Shown: positions 23,754 through 36,800 of the stretch, piece by piece
Layout: every line of letters begins with the position of its first letter
Numbering within the stretch: the first letter of the stretch is position 1
Source: Meconema thalassinum
Lineage: Eukaryota; Arthropoda; Insecta; Orthoptera; Tettigoniidae
NCBI GenBank assembly: GCA_946902985.2
Contig: OX336388.2
Span: 368,639,387 to 368,703,386 of the forward strand
Direction: 5' to 3'
Length of the DNA: 64,000 nt
Notes under the pieces: generated by a model
Told to the model about the DNA's origin: nothing
The model's database searches: none
What the model saw: the letters and a program-made list of their open reading frames with translations, nothing else
Position numbers and translations under genes: made by a program

Positions 23754-24378
23754 CTTCAATTCCACCAGGCTTAATATCAAAAATATCTTGATACTCTTCC
23801 AAAATTTTCCCTAGCTCTGGGGACTCCTTCTCAGTGTAGACTTCTCTTCCTTCAGCTTCATGAAAAATCAGAGACCATTGAGCATCTCCCTCGATGTCTT
23901 CCTCTTCTTTTCCCTCGAAGTTTATATCTTCGGTATTCTTGAATTTAATCGTCTCTGTCTTCATATCTATCACTGCTTGATATTTCTGAATGAAATCTGC
24001 TCCCAATATCATGTCAAAAGCCATGTCCTTCATTACAACAAATACATGTCGGAAATCATGTCCTCCAATCGTAATACATAAGTATAATTGTGTTTTACAC
24101 AGAGATATTTTATTGGGTATTATTCCTTGGATCTTAATTCCTGATACTGGAATTTCCTCTAAATTCTCTTTGAGCTTCCACAGAATATAAAGCTTCTCAC
24201 TCACCAGACAAAGCATAGCCCCAGTATCGATCAAAATATCGACAGGCATACCAAATACTTCGCATGAAATGATTGGCATTCTAATTCTGGTACCCATTTC
24301 TTTTCGTTCGTCATTCTGTTGAATTAAGTCATCATCTTCTGCTTGCCATTTAATTATTCTGGAAGTGAAAGTATTCAA
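23725..24378 (-). CDS. Aspartic protease segment, unit 2
   Basis: 217 codons corresponding to residues 712-928 of unit 1. The catalytic LIDTGA and MILGADF are intact; the Thr three residues before the catalytic Asp is changed to Ile. There is no ATG at its start (the first codon is TTG), so expression would need a shift at the upstream A-run. The C-terminus ends in the truncated pre-RT linker. Confidence 0.65.
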   Translation of the reverse strand: MNTFTSRIIKWQAEDDDLIQQNDERKEMGTRIRMPIISCEVFGMPVDILIDTGAMLCLVSEKLYILWKLKENLEEIPVSGIKIQGIIPNKISLCKTQLYLCITIGGHDFRHVFVVMKDMAFDMILGADFIQKYQAVIDMKTETIKFKNTEDINFEGKEEEDIEGDAQWSLIFHEAEGREVYTEKESPELGKILEEYQDIFDIKPGGIEDFEYCGSKQ

Positions 24379-24389
24379 AATTCTATCTT

Positions 24390-26513
24390 CTACTGTGAAT
24401 TCGAAGTTTTTTTTTTTTCATTACCATTCCCCCGGGATTGTTGTGTTCCCGATGGACCTGGATCATTGGGCCTCTGCTCCACAAATTGTAAGTTATCTTG
24501 GTGTCTTGCTTCCAAGTTTTTCCTCGTGTCCTTGTTAAACTCTTCATTGGACTGACGAGTATCTACATTCCCTCTGTTATTATAGTTATTACCATAGGAT
24601 CTTCTTTCCTGATACCTTCCTTGAGTATCTCGTGGTCTTCTCCATCGAGTGTTGTATCGATTACCACCATCCGGTCTTGCATATGGTTTGTAACTGTATC
24701 TGTTACGGTATTGGTTCCATCCTCTCGTATTGGAATCTTCCCTCGGCGATTTCTCTTCTCGCTCCTCTCGAATCTCTCGAGGTGTCTGAGAATAACTGTC
24801 AGCCATAACAGCATACACAGCGTTATTACTCTTTACTCCCTTCTGATGGAAGAATTGAGCGTTTGTATGATCCAGCTTCTGCAATACTTCATCAAACTGT
24901 TCCATATTGTAGATATCAGCAGCGATCAAAGTCCTCTGGACGTCTGCTGGAAATTGTCGTATCAAAGCAGTAATCAACTCGTTATCTGGCATTGGCGGAT
25001 CTAAATGTTGGAGTTTAGACAGCTGTCCAGAAAAGTATGTAGAGTATCGAGTAGGTTGTGACGTCGAGAATCTCTTCGAATACAACTCTGCTCTAACTTG
25101 CTGTTGGGTTTCAGGGGACCAAAACTTCTTCAATAACCCACGAGAAAACTCCTCAAAAGTATTTAGAGTGGATCTAAATGCTCTAAACCACAAAAGTGCG
25201 GGACCTTCCAAGAACTTCCCTATTACCCTGATCTGTCTTTCTTTAGGGATCTTAGAATCTTTCAGGTAATCACCTGCTTCTCTCAGAAATTCCACGGGTG
25301 TTACAGAATCTCGCCCTGAAAATTTAGAAGGCTTGTCTTCTATATTCTTAAATACAGTTATGGGGTTGGATTGAAATACTGTCCTGACCTCATCCTGTCT
25401 ATCAGTCTCTCTAGCTCCTCCTAGATTTATCTGTATCTGTTCCTTTCCCCTTACATTCGGCATTTTCAAAAGATGATCAGACTGTTTCTCATCCTTTATT
25501 TGAGTTTTCATAGCCTCAAGTTCCTTCTGGTTTTCTTCTGCCATCTTCTTGATTGCTTCAGTCTCCTTACAATTGTCTTTAACATCAATGGATATCTGGT
25601 TCATAACCGCCTCATGACTTTTCAATGACCCTGTCATATCTGATATGTCCTTCTGAGTTGCTTGAATATCCTTGGCAATTACTTCAATGTGGGATGACAA
25701 AGATTCCCTAATCTCCTTGATTCCCTCTTGATTCTCCAGCTTGAGTGTGTCTTTAATTTCATTGACAACTGTGGTTTTAATCTCAGTTTGCAATTCATGA
25801 ATCACTCCTTCTCTTATTTCTCCCATGACAAGTTCCTTGAATTGTTCCGTTAAACGCTGAACAACTAGAATTCCCATCTCGTTACTCTCCTTCTTCACTC
25901 TGACTTCCAGGTTGACCATGTCTTCACCAACTTTCCTAAGACCATGTTCTATCCTATCAGCTAAGCTTTGGGATCGAAGATCGGCATCGCGAAATTTATC
26001 GTCCATTAAACTTGCGTTAGTAGCTAACGAAGTTTCGAGCTCATGTGTTTTATCGCATAATTTATTCATTTTACTTTCAAGTGTCATTTTCAAAATTTCA
26101 GAATTCTCTTTAAATTTACTTTCCATTGAATTAAATTTACTATTTAAATTTTCCTTTAAGTTATCTTTTAACCTGCTCTCTAACAAATCGGAATTCTCTT
26201 TGAGTTTATCAGAACTTTCTTTAAGTTTATTTTCTAAAGAATCAGAATTTTCTTTAAGTTTATCATTCAAATTTTCTCTAAGTTTATTCTCTAAAGAATC
26301 AGAATTTTCTTTAAGTTTATTTTCTAAAGAATCAGAATTTTCTTTAAGTTTATCATTCAAATTTTCTCTAAGTTTATTCTCTAAAGAATCAGAATTTTCT
26401 TTAAGTTTATTTTCTAAAGCCTCAGTATTCTCTTTCATAATGGCTGCTACACGCAGTCCAGCCTGTTTTGAACTCTCCTCCAAACTCCTCATCATTCTCA
26501 TCATTTCTTCCAT
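24390..26513 (-). CDS. Gag, unit 2 (separated from protease)
   Basis: 707 residues, essentially identical to residues 1-697 of the unit 1 polyprotein: coiled-coil repeats, Retrotrans_gag-type domain and basic RG/N-rich tail. The minus-strand A-run at 24407-24418 is 12 long instead of 10. This throws the frame into a short KTSNSQ end before the protease. It could yield Gag alone, with protease made only by slippage or frameshifting, or the copy may simply be broken. Confidence 0.8.
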   Translation of the reverse strand: MEEMMRMMRSLEESSKQAGLRVAAIMKENTEALENKLKENSDSLENKLRENLNDKLKENSDSLENKLKENSDSLENKLRENLNDKLKENSDSLENKLKESSDKLKENSDLLESRLKDNLKENLNSKFNSMESKFKENSEILKMTLESKMNKLCDKTHELETSLATNASLMDDKFRDADLRSQSLADRIEHGLRKVGEDMVNLEVRVKKESNEMGILVVQRLTEQFKELVMGEIREGVIHELQTEIKTTVVNEIKDTLKLENQEGIKEIRESLSSHIEVIAKDIQATQKDISDMTGSLKSHEAVMNQISIDVKDNCKETEAIKKMAEENQKELEAMKTQIKDEKQSDHLLKMPNVRGKEQIQINLGGARETDRQDEVRTVFQSNPITVFKNIEDKPSKFSGRDSVTPVEFLREAGDYLKDSKIPKERQIRVIGKFLEGPALLWFRAFRSTLNTFEEFSRGLLKKFWSPETQQQVRAELYSKRFSTSQPTRYSTYFSGQLSKLQHLDPPMPDNELITALIRQFPADVQRTLIAADIYNMEQFDEVLQKLDHTNAQFFHQKGVKSNNAVYAVMADSYSQTPREIREEREEKSPREDSNTRGWNQYRNRYSYKPYARPDGGNRYNTRWRRPRDTQGRYQERRSYGNNYNNRGNVDTRQSNEEFNKDTRKNLEARHQDNLQFVEQRPNDPGPSGTQQSRGNGNEKKKTSNSQ

Positions 26514-27019
26514 AATTTCAATTATTCAAAACTTAGGGGTATACAACAGTGGCAAACACAAGCTTATAACTAGAACAAGAAATATGAGTAGCTAATTGGA
26601 ACACTATAATAAAATGAGATTTGTCCTAATATCGACGTGATGGAAAAACAAAATTCTTTACTTTTACGAATAACATTTACCATAATATCACAAGAAAAAT
26701 ATGCTAGTTCTCAAATATCCTCCACCTGGATTCTAATAATGTGTATCTCCAGTCATCGAACGTTTACTACTGAATTTACTTGACGCCCTAATGGTTAAGC
26801 CATTATCAAAAATAATCAAACCCATTCTAATTATTAACCAGTTAAATTTTTAATTTTCCCACTAATTGGGTTTCCTACTAATTTATTCATCCAAACCAGA
26901 CATCTCTCAACTCCCAAAATATTTCTATAAAAGTTATCACAATTTCAAATCGGCATGCGATTGACCATGTCTAAATCGGGACCCACGTTCGAAGCCATTT
27001 CTCTCTCTATCTTATTTTA

Positions 27020-30000
27020 TGTGCCCGTTTAGACCGGAGTCCGCACGACCACATATGCATTTTACCAATAATCAGTCAGCACGAGAATCAAAATATCCCG
27101 GAGCGCCAGATGGGTTAAAGCAAATCGCAAAAACGACATCAAATTTATAAAAATGCTTTGCTGATTTTTGGCTCAATGCAACAATAAGGATAGAAGGAGA
27201 TTTAATTGGGTGAAACACATCTGGTAAAATTATCTCAGTTTATTTAAAGTTAAAAATCTGACTGCAAGAATAATGCTCAAAGCAGCATCATCCACGTGTG
27301 GCGATCCACACTCTTATTTACACACAATATACAGAAATCTTCCAAACACATTTGACAATCTTTTTGAAAACACAAGTCCGATTGTTAGTCCTGTGGACTG
27401 TGTTCCAAAATTATTAACATTTTAACTCCAGTGCAAAATGAATTGTCCATACTGGAAATAACGTAGATCACTGTTTGACTATTTACATGATATTAACACT
27501 CGTAGAATAAATGTTTATAGAATTTCTTAAACTTTCATTTGTTTTCCAGTTTTCCAAAATATATCGTTGAGACTATTATTATCATCGTAGCAACACAAAT
27601 TATTAACACATATTAACAACATCTGAAAAGTATTTGACCATTGAGCATAGCATCGAAGAACTGTGCGAAGCACAACAACAATTAATTGTTCTTCTGACAT
27701 TAAACATTCGAGAAGTGACTCGATTATGAACTTCAAGTTCCAAACAAAATACATGATTTCTGAATCATCAACTTGATCAATAAATGGTTGAACCATTCAA
27801 CTATTAGATTTTCCACTTGGAATTATTATGAAAAAAATATTTATATTTATGGCCATTTCTAGCAACTTTCACAACTTGCAATTCTTCGACAGAATGCGGA
27901 AATTAGAATTGTAGTCTTATAATGAATTCATTTAGTTCATGGCACTAGGATTGAAAATATCCTTCAAATTATTCGTGGTTAAAGAATTATTTTAAATTGG
28001 CAGTGGCCCATTCTACTATTTGTGTAAGGACACAATATTATAACAACAACAGCAACGGCAAAGGTCTTCCTCTGAAGAAGAATAAACTACTATCATGACA
28101 AATCCGGGTTCTAGCAAAATCAAATTCTAAATGGAATTCGTAAACAAGGTTGAAATAAGAACTGATGGTTTCAAAGAAATAACCTTCGGGTTATTCATAC
28201 GACGAAATGTGTGGCTCCAATACTCCTACTATAAACCTGAGCCATCGAACCTGCTATTTGATTGATGCTCGAAAAAACCTTCATTCCTGCGACTTAACAT
28301 GCGCACCTGGGAATGGCATTTCAACTACTCCACACACATAAATTATCTTCCCAAAATTTATACAATAAATCAAGCCTCTGCTTGTTATCAACACTGGAAG
28401 ATTAATAAACTTACAAGTTTATTTTATTTTACCATTCAGTTCAACCCGTGAATTTACCATACTTATGAAAAGCTTCATTTCACTTTCGAGTGTATTTACG
28501 TCATGATTTTATATAAATACAAAAATATCCTATTTGATACAAATATCAATTGCTTCCCGTTTCATGCCTCTCCGTGTTATCTGAAACATATGCTTTACTC
28601 ATAGCAAATATCAACTGTTCAACCAGAACTGAAATGTAGGTTGAATGCGGGCTTGCGCTAACCACTCTCCTTCGTAAAATCTCCTGTTCCAAACTAGAAA
28701 TGTTTCAACTACTTCATAGGCTCTTTCTCAATACATATGATTATTATAAAATATAATATCCAAGAATTATTTAGAAAAATTATGTAAATTATTATTATTA
28801 TTATTAGTGGGTTATTATTATTATTTCAAATATGTTGAATTATCATCTCATTATGTGAGAATCCACATGTTCGAACCTTCGAATATGGAAAAAATATCCA
28901 TTCCTCAACAAAAATAAATTTAACTTTTACAGTTACATCGGCTGATTACCGTGATTTCCCAAAAATATGAAAAATTCAAATAAATGCTCAAAATGCTCGG
29001 TCATCGATCCTAAACTGTTCTGAGTGCTGAAAATGCTCAGAATAAATCTAACAAGTCTTGCGTAAATCATTACAAGCTTTAAATACGACGAAAAAAATGT
29101 GTTGGTCATCTGCAGAAAAATAGTTTGTTCCAATTAGCTAAGCATAATATAATTCAAATGTGGCTTACATTTCTTGATGTTCTTGAAGTGTAGTAAACCT
29201 GGTCTATACCAGATCTATCCGTAGACATGCCCTATCGGACAAGCACGTATAATCCTTGTATCGGCCGCCATTGTAGACCCACAAATCGTCTAGTCAGACA
29301 TAGTGGTAGTATCTTTCGACGTTTTAAATGACTGTGGTTCCATTTTAATATGGGCTTCTAACAAAGCCATAACAGTTTGTTTGAAAAGGGTCAGATCTAA
29401 GCGATCTCTTCTTAAATGTGTCAGTTGTAACCCAACTCACTGTAATCTCATCAGTACAAGAAAAACGTTGACAGTCTAAGCAGTTAACGGCTGTTCTGAA
29501 GATCGTTCCCTGGGCATGGTTTATTAAAATCACCATCTGCCATGCGCTAGACAACCTGCAGTTTCCCTTGCGTAGACTAATGAACGCCACCGTTATAGAC
29601 TATTCTTCAATGTACTGACGGATTGAAGTGGTTAAATAGTTACAAAATATGAAAACTGACTTTAAATGGATTTAAACATCCAAGTATTAATTTACTATTG
29701 GACTGTGACAATATACTATTTTCTAGACCAAGTCTAGCATATGTCCTTTAAGAAATATAAATATTTCCACCAATGTCTGTAGAAAAACAATCACCTCAGT
29801 GATTCTCCTCACCAGAAACTTACTAAGTTCCAACTCGTTTGCGCAGCACTTCTCGTGACTATCACGATTTGAAAAGTACTTCTTCGTAGAGGCGGCAACC
29901 ATGTGCCTTGGCTCAGCGTAGACGCAACTTGTTCGCCAAGTGCTTGTGATGAATTGAGCTACCTAAGCCTGCTCCAGCTTGCTTTTATACAAAAACGGTC

Positions 30001-30347
30001 AGGGTCACGCGTCATCGCCTGATATCTAAAAATCCTCATATCTCTTGAATCCCTGGTCCGATTTACTTGATACTAATTGCATTCTCTTTCATTTGGCCGT
30101 GCCAGTAATCTGATCCCAGTCTCAAGTCTCTGCTCCATAGTTAACTATTTAATCAATAAATAGTCTCCACCTCTGCTGTTACTCGCTACGTCATTTACCA
30201 TCCAACTATCGGTAATTTCCTTCGAAAGGCTTCGAGAAGCAATGTAGCGCGATATTCAAATATCCGAACTTTCAAAAGCTGCTACAGCCTTTCCCTTGAT
30301 ATCTAGGTGTCTGAAACTTGGAATACCCATTCCTAGATTTGGGCACA
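27020..30347 (-). repeat. LTR 3 (shared by units 2 and 3)
   Basis: 3,328 bp, TGTGCCC...GGGCACA. Diagnostic bases are T at 29159 and A at 30104. Confidence 0.92.
29983..29989 (-). promoter_or_regulatory. TATA box in LTR 3
   Basis: Same GTATAAAAGC site, positioned to drive unit 2. Confidence 0.6.
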
Positions 30348-30412
30348 TCCACCCCACACCTAGCAAAAAATAAAAATTGAAAAATTTTTATTTTTCCTAT
30401 CTACACATTAAA

Positions 30413-30535
30413 TTATCTGGTTCTTGAATAATAGATCTTCAAATTCGATGCATTGTAAGTTCCCACGATGTTACCAGTTCGTGTATTAGCTACTTCATAG
30501 CTTCCATTATTGTTTACTTCCACAATATTCAAAAT
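30413..30535 (-). pseudogene. Residual Pol C-terminal tail, unit 3
   Basis: Same 40-codon tail and deletion junction as in units 1 and 2. Confidence 0.7.
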
Positions 30536-31160
30536 CTTCAATTCCACCAGGCTTAATGTCAAAAATATCTTGATACTCTTCCAAAATTTTCCCTAGCTCT
30601 GGGGACTCCTTCTCAGTGTAGACTTCTCTTCCTTCAGCTTCATGAAAAATCAGAGACCATTGAGCATCTCCCTCGATGTCTTCCTCTTCTTTTCCCTCGA
30701 AGTTTATCTCTTCGGTATTCTTGAATTTAATCGTCTCTGTCTTCATATCTATCACTGCTTGATATTTCTGAATGAAATCTGCTCCCAATATCATGTCAAA
30801 AGCCATGTCCTTCATTACAACAAATACATGTCGGAAATCATGTCCTCCAATCGTAATACATAAGTATAATTGTGTTTTACACAGAGATATTTTATTGGGT
30901 ATTATTCCTTGGATCTTAATTCCTGATACTGGAATTTCCTCTAAATTCTCTTTGAGCTTCCACAGAATATAAAGCTTCTCACTCACCAGACAAAGCATAG
31001 CCCCAGTATCGATCAAAGTATCGACAGGCATACCAAATACTTCGCATGAAATGATTGGCATTCTAATTCTGGTACCCATTTCTTTTCGTTCGTCATTCTG
31101 TTGAATTAAGTCATCATCCTCTGCTTGCCATTTAATTATTCTGGAAGTGAAAGTATTCAA
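30507..31160 (-). CDS. Aspartic protease segment, unit 3
   Basis: 217 codons with intact LIDTGA and MILGADF. It has private differences from unit 1 (an Asp-to-Glu change in NTEDINFEG and silent sites). As in unit 2 there is no ATG and the segment lies in a different frame from gag. Confidence 0.65.
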   Translation of the reverse strand: MNTFTSRIIKWQAEDDDLIQQNDERKEMGTRIRMPIISCEVFGMPVDTLIDTGAMLCLVSEKLYILWKLKENLEEIPVSGIKIQGIIPNKISLCKTQLYLCITIGGHDFRHVFVVMKDMAFDMILGADFIQKYQAVIDMKTETIKFKNTEEINFEGKEEEDIEGDAQWSLIFHEAEGREVYTEKESPELGKILEEYQDIFDIKPGGIEDFEYCGSKQ

Positions 31161-31171
31161 AATTCTATCTT

Positions 31172-33295
31172 CTACTGTGAATTCGAAGTTTTTTTTTTTT
31201 CATTACCATTCCCCCGGGATTGTTGTGTTCCCGATGGACCTGGATCATTGGGCCTCTGCTCCACAAATTGTAAGTTATCTTGGTGTCTTGCTTCCAAGTT
31301 TTTCCTCGTGTCCTTGTTAAACTCTTCATTGGACTGACGAGTATCTACATTCCCTCTGTTATTATAGTTATTACCATAGGATCTTCTTTCCTGATACCTT
31401 CCTTGAGTATCTCGTGGTCTTCTCCATCGAGTGTTGTATCGATTACCACCATCCGGTCTTGCATATGGTTTGTAACTGTATCTGTTACGGTATTGGTTCC
31501 ATCCTCTCGTATTGGAATCTTCCCTCGGCGATTTCTCTTCTCGCTCCTCTCGAATCTCTCGAGGTGTCTGAGAATAACTGTCAGCCATAACAGCACACAC
31601 AGCGTTATTACTCTTTACTCCCTTCTGATGGAAGAATTGAGCGTTTGTATGATCCAGCTTCTGCAATACTTCATCAAACTGTTCCATATTGTAGATATCA
31701 GCAGCGATCAAAGTCCTCTGGACGTCTGCTGGAAATTGTCGTATCAAAGCAGTAATCAACTCGTTATCTGGCATTGGCGGATCTAAATGTTGGAGTTTAG
31801 ACAGCTGTCCAGAAAAGTATGTAGAGTATCGAGTAGGTTGTGACGTCGAGAATCTCTTCGAATACAACTCTGCTCTAACTTGCTGTTGGGTTTCAGGGGA
31901 CCAAAACTTCTTCAATAACCCACGAGAAAACTCCTCAAAAGTATTTAGAGTGGATCTAAATGCTCTAAACCACAAAAGTGCGGGACCTTCCAAGAACTTC
32001 CCTATTACCCTGATCTGTCTTTCTTTAGGGATCTTAGAATCTTTCAGGTAATCACCTGCTTCTCTCAGAAATTCCACGGGTGTTACAGAATCTCGCCCTG
32101 AAAATTTAGAAGGCTTGTCTTCTATATTCTTAAATACAGTTATGGGGTTGGATTGAAATACTGTCCTGACCTCATCCTGTCTATCAGTCTCTCTAGCTCC
32201 TCCTAGATTTATCTGTATCTGTTCCTTTCCCCTTACATTCGGCATTTTCAAAAGATGATCAGACTGTTTCTCATCCTTTATTTGAGTTTTCATAGCCTCA
32301 AGTTCCTTCTGGTTTTCTTCTGCCATCTTCTTGATTGCTTCAGTCTCCTTACAATTGTCTTTAACATCAATGGATATCTGGTTCATAACCGCCTCATGAC
32401 TTTTCAATGACCCTGTCATATCTGATATGTCCTTCTGAGTTGCTTGAATATCCTTGGCAATTACTTCAATGTGGGATGACAAAGATTCCCTAATCTCCTT
32501 GATTCCCTCTTGATTCTCCAGCTTGAGTGTGTCTTTAATTTCATTGACAACTGTGGTTTTAATCTCAGTTTGCAATTCATGAATCACTCCTTCTCTTATT
32601 TCTCCCATGACAAGTTCCTTGAATTGTTCCGTTAAACGCTGAACAACTAGAATTCCCATCTCGTTACTCTCCTTCTTCACTCTGACTTCCAGGTTGACCA
32701 TGTCTTCACCAACTTTCCTAAGACCATGTTCTATCCTATCAGCTAAGCTTTGGGATCGAAGATCGGCATCGCGAAATTTATCGTCCATTAAACTTGCGTT
32801 AGTAGCTAACGAAGTTTCGAGCTCATGTGTTTTATCGCATAATTTATTCATTTTACTTTCAAGTGTCATTTTCAAAATTTCAGAATTCTCTTTAAATTTA
32901 CTTTCCATTGAATTAAATTTACTATTTAAATTTTCCTTTAAGTTATCTTTTAACCTGCTCTCTAACAAATCGGAATTCTCTTTGAGTTTATCAGAACTTT
33001 CTTTAAGTTTATTTTCTAAAGAATCAGAATTTTCTTTAAGTTTATCATTCAAATTTTCTCTAAGTTTATTCTCTAAAGAATCAGAATTTTCTTTAAGTTT
33101 ATTTTCTAAAGAATCAGAATTTTCTTTAAGTTTATCATTCAAATTTTCTCTAAGTTTATTCTCTAAAGAATCAGAATTTTCTTTAAGTTTATTTTCTAAA
33201 GCCTCAGTATTCTCTTTCATAATGGCTGCTACACGCAGTCCAGCCTGTTTTGAACTCTCCTCCAAACTCCTCATCATTCTCATCATTTCTTCCAT
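31172..33295 (-). CDS. Gag, unit 3 (separated from protease)
   Basis: 707 residues, nearly identical to unit 2 Gag and likewise ended early by a 12-base A-run (31189-31200). A private Tyr-to-Cys change occurs in the NNAVYAVMAD segment. Being next to the outermost 5' LTR, it is the first internal region a transcript from LTR 4 would reach. Confidence 0.8.
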   Translation of the reverse strand: MEEMMRMMRSLEESSKQAGLRVAAIMKENTEALENKLKENSDSLENKLRENLNDKLKENSDSLENKLKENSDSLENKLRENLNDKLKENSDSLENKLKESSDKLKENSDLLESRLKDNLKENLNSKFNSMESKFKENSEILKMTLESKMNKLCDKTHELETSLATNASLMDDKFRDADLRSQSLADRIEHGLRKVGEDMVNLEVRVKKESNEMGILVVQRLTEQFKELVMGEIREGVIHELQTEIKTTVVNEIKDTLKLENQEGIKEIRESLSSHIEVIAKDIQATQKDISDMTGSLKSHEAVMNQISIDVKDNCKETEAIKKMAEENQKELEAMKTQIKDEKQSDHLLKMPNVRGKEQIQINLGGARETDRQDEVRTVFQSNPITVFKNIEDKPSKFSGRDSVTPVEFLREAGDYLKDSKIPKERQIRVIGKFLEGPALLWFRAFRSTLNTFEEFSRGLLKKFWSPETQQQVRAELYSKRFSTSQPTRYSTYFSGQLSKLQHLDPPMPDNELITALIRQFPADVQRTLIAADIYNMEQFDEVLQKLDHTNAQFFHQKGVKSNNAVCAVMADSYSQTPREIREEREEKSPREDSNTRGWNQYRNRYSYKPYARPDGGNRYNTRWRRPRDTQGRYQERRSYGNNYNNRGNVDTRQSNEEFNKDTRKNLEARHQDNLQFVEQRPNDPGPSGTQQSRGNGNEKKKTSNSQ

Positions 33296-33801
33296 AATTT
33301 CAATTATTCAAAACTTAGGGGTATACAACAGTGGCAAACACAAGCTTATAACTAGAACAAGAAATATGAGTAGCTAATTGGAACACTATAATAAAATGAG
33401 ATTTGTCCTAATATCGACGTGATGGAAAAACAAAATTCTTTACTTTTACGAATTACATTTACCATAATATCACAAGAAAAATATGCTAGTTCTCAAATAT
33501 CCTCCACCTGGATTCTAATAATGTGTATCTCCAGTCATCGAACGTTTACTACTGAATTTACTTGACGCCCTAATGGTTAAGCCATTATCAAAAATAATCA
33601 AACCCATTCTAATTATTAACCAGTTAAATTTTTAATTTTCCCACTAATTGGGTTTCCTACTAATTTATTCATCCAAACCAGACATCTCTCAACTCCCAAA
33701 ATATTTCTATAAAAGTTATCACAATTTCAAATCGGCATGCGATTGACCATGTCTAAATCGGGACCCACGTTCGAAGCCATTTCTCTCTCTATCTTATTTT
33801 A

Positions 33802-36800
33802 TGTGCCCGTTTAGACCGGAGTCCGCACGACCACATATGCATTTTACCAATAATCAGTCAGCACGAGAATCAAAATATCCCGGAGCGCCAGATGGGTTAA
33901 AGCAAATCGCAAAAACGACATCAAATTTATAAAAATGCTTTGCTGATTTTTGGCTCAATGCAACAATAAGGATAGAAGGAGATTTAATTGGGTGAAACAC
34001 ATCTGGTAAAATTATCTCAGTTTATTTAAAGTTAAAAATCTGACTGCAAGAATAATGCTCAAAGCAGCATCATCCACGTGTGGCGATCCACACTCTTATT
34101 TACACACAATATACAGAAATCTTCCAAACACATTTGACAATCTTTTTGAAAACACAAGTCCGATTGTTAGTCCTGTGGACTGTGTTCCAAAATTATTAAC
34201 ATTTTAACTCCAGTGCAAAATGAATTGTCCATACTGGAAATAACGTAGATCACTGTTTGACTATTTACATGATATTAACACTCGTAGAATAAATGTTTAT
34301 AGAATTTCTTAAACTTTCATTTGTTTTCCAGTTTTCCAAAATATATCGTTGAGACTATTATTATCATCGTAGCAACACAAATTATTAACACATATTAACA
34401 ACATCTGAAAAGTATTTGACCATTGAGCATAGCATCGAAGAACTGTGCGAAGCACAACAACAATTAATTGTTCTTCTGACATTAAACATTCGAGAAGTGA
34501 CTCGATTATGAACTTCAAGTTCCAAACAAAATACATGATTTCTGAATCATCAACTTGATCAATAAATGGTTGAACCATTCAACTATTAGATTTTCCACTT
34601 GGAATTATTATGAAAAAAATATTTATATTTATGGCCATTTCTAGCAACTTTCACAACTTGCAATTCTTCGACAGAATGCGGAAATTAGAATTGTAGTCTT
34701 ATAATGAATTCATTTAGTTCATGGCACTAGGATTGAAAATATCCTTCAAATTATTCGTGGTTAAAGAATTATTTTAAATTGGCAGTGGCCCATTCTACTA
34801 TTTGTGTAAGGACACAATATTATAACAACAACAGCAACGGCAAAGGTCTTCCTCTGAAGAAGAATAAACTACTATCATGACAAATCCGGGTTCTAGCAAA
34901 ATCAAATTCTAAATGGAATTCGTAAACAAGGTTGAAATAAGAACTGATGGTTTCAAAGAAATAACCTTCGGGTTATTCATACGACGAAATGTGTGGCTCC
35001 AATACTCCTACTATAAACCTGAGCCATCGAACCTGCTATTTGATTGATGCTCGAAAAAACCTTCATTCCTGCGACTTAACATGCGCACCTGGGAATGGCA
35101 TTTCAACTACTCCACACACATAAATTATCTTCCCAAAATTTATACAATAAATCAAGCCTCTGCTTGTTATCAACACTGGAAGATTAATAAACTTACAAGT
35201 TTATTTTATTTTACCATTCAGTTCAACCCGTGAATTTACCATACTTATGAAAAGCTTCATTTCACTTTCGAGTGTATTTACGTCATGATTTTATATAAAT
35301 ACAAAAATATCCTATTTGATACAAATATCAATTGCTTCCCGTTTCATGCCTCTCCGTGTTATCTGAAACATATGCTTTACTCATAGCAAATATCAACTGT
35401 TCAACCAGAACTGAAATGTAGGTTGAATGCGGGCTTGCGCTAACCACTCTCCTTCGTAAAATCTCCTGTTCCAAACTAGAAATGTTTCAACTACTTCATA
35501 GGCTCTTTCTCAATACATATGATTATTATAAAATATAATATCCAAGAATTATTTAGAAAAATTATGTAAATTATTATTATTATTATTAGTGGGTTATTAT
35601 TATTATTTCAAATATGTTGAATTATCATCTCATTATGTGAGAATCCACATGTTCGAACCTTCGAATATGGAAAAAATATCCATTCCTCAACAAAAATAAA
35701 TTTAACTTTTACAGTTACATCGGCTGATTACCGTGATTTCCCAAAAATATGAAAAATTCAAATAAATGCTCAAAATGCTCGGTCATCGATCCTAAACTGT
35801 TCTGAGTGCTGAAAATGCTCAGAATAAATCTAACAAGTCTTGCGTAAATCATTACAAGCTTTAAATACGACGAAAAAAATGTGTTGGTCATCTGCAGAAA
35901 AATAGTTTGTTCCAATTAGCTAAGCATAATATAATTCAAATGTGGCTTACATTTCTTGATGTTCTTGAAGTGTAGTAAACCTGGTCTATACCAGATCTAT
36001 CCGTAGACATGCCCTATCGGACAAGCACGTATAATCCTTGTATCGGCCGCCATTGTAGACCCACAAATCGTCTAGTGAGACATAGTGGTAGTATCTTTCG
36101 ACGTTTTAAATGACTGTGGTTCCATTTTAATATGGGCTTCTAACAAAGCCATAACAGTTTGTGTGAAAAGGGTCAGATCTAAGCGATCTCTTCTTAAATG
36201 TGTCAGTTGTAACCCAACTCACTGTAATCTCATCAGTACAAGAAAAACGTTGACAGTCTAAGCAGTTAACGGCTGTTCTGAAGATCGTTCCCTGGGCATG
36301 GTTTATTAAAATCACCATCTGCCATGCGCTAGACAACCTGCAGTTTCCCTTGCGTAGACTAATGAACGCCACCGTTATAGACTATTCTTCAATGTACTGA
36401 CGGATTGAAGTGGTTAAATAGTTACAAAATATGAAAACTGACTTTAAATGGATTTAAACATCCAAGTATTAATTTACTATTGGACTGTGACAATATACTA
36501 TTTTCTAGACCAAGTCTAGCATATGTCCTTTAAGAAATATAAATATTTCCACCAATGTCTGTAGAAAAACAATCACCTCAGTGATTCTCCTCACCAGAAA
36601 CTTACTAAGTTCCAACTCGTTTGCGCAGCACTTCTCGTGACTATCACGATTTGAAAAGTACTTCTTCGTAGAGGCGGCAACCATGTGCCTTGGCTCAGCG
36701 TAGACGCAACTTGTTCGCCAAGTGCTTGTGATGAATTGAGCTACCTAAGCCTGCTCCAGCTTGCTTTTATACAAAAACGGTCAGGGTCACGCGTCATCGC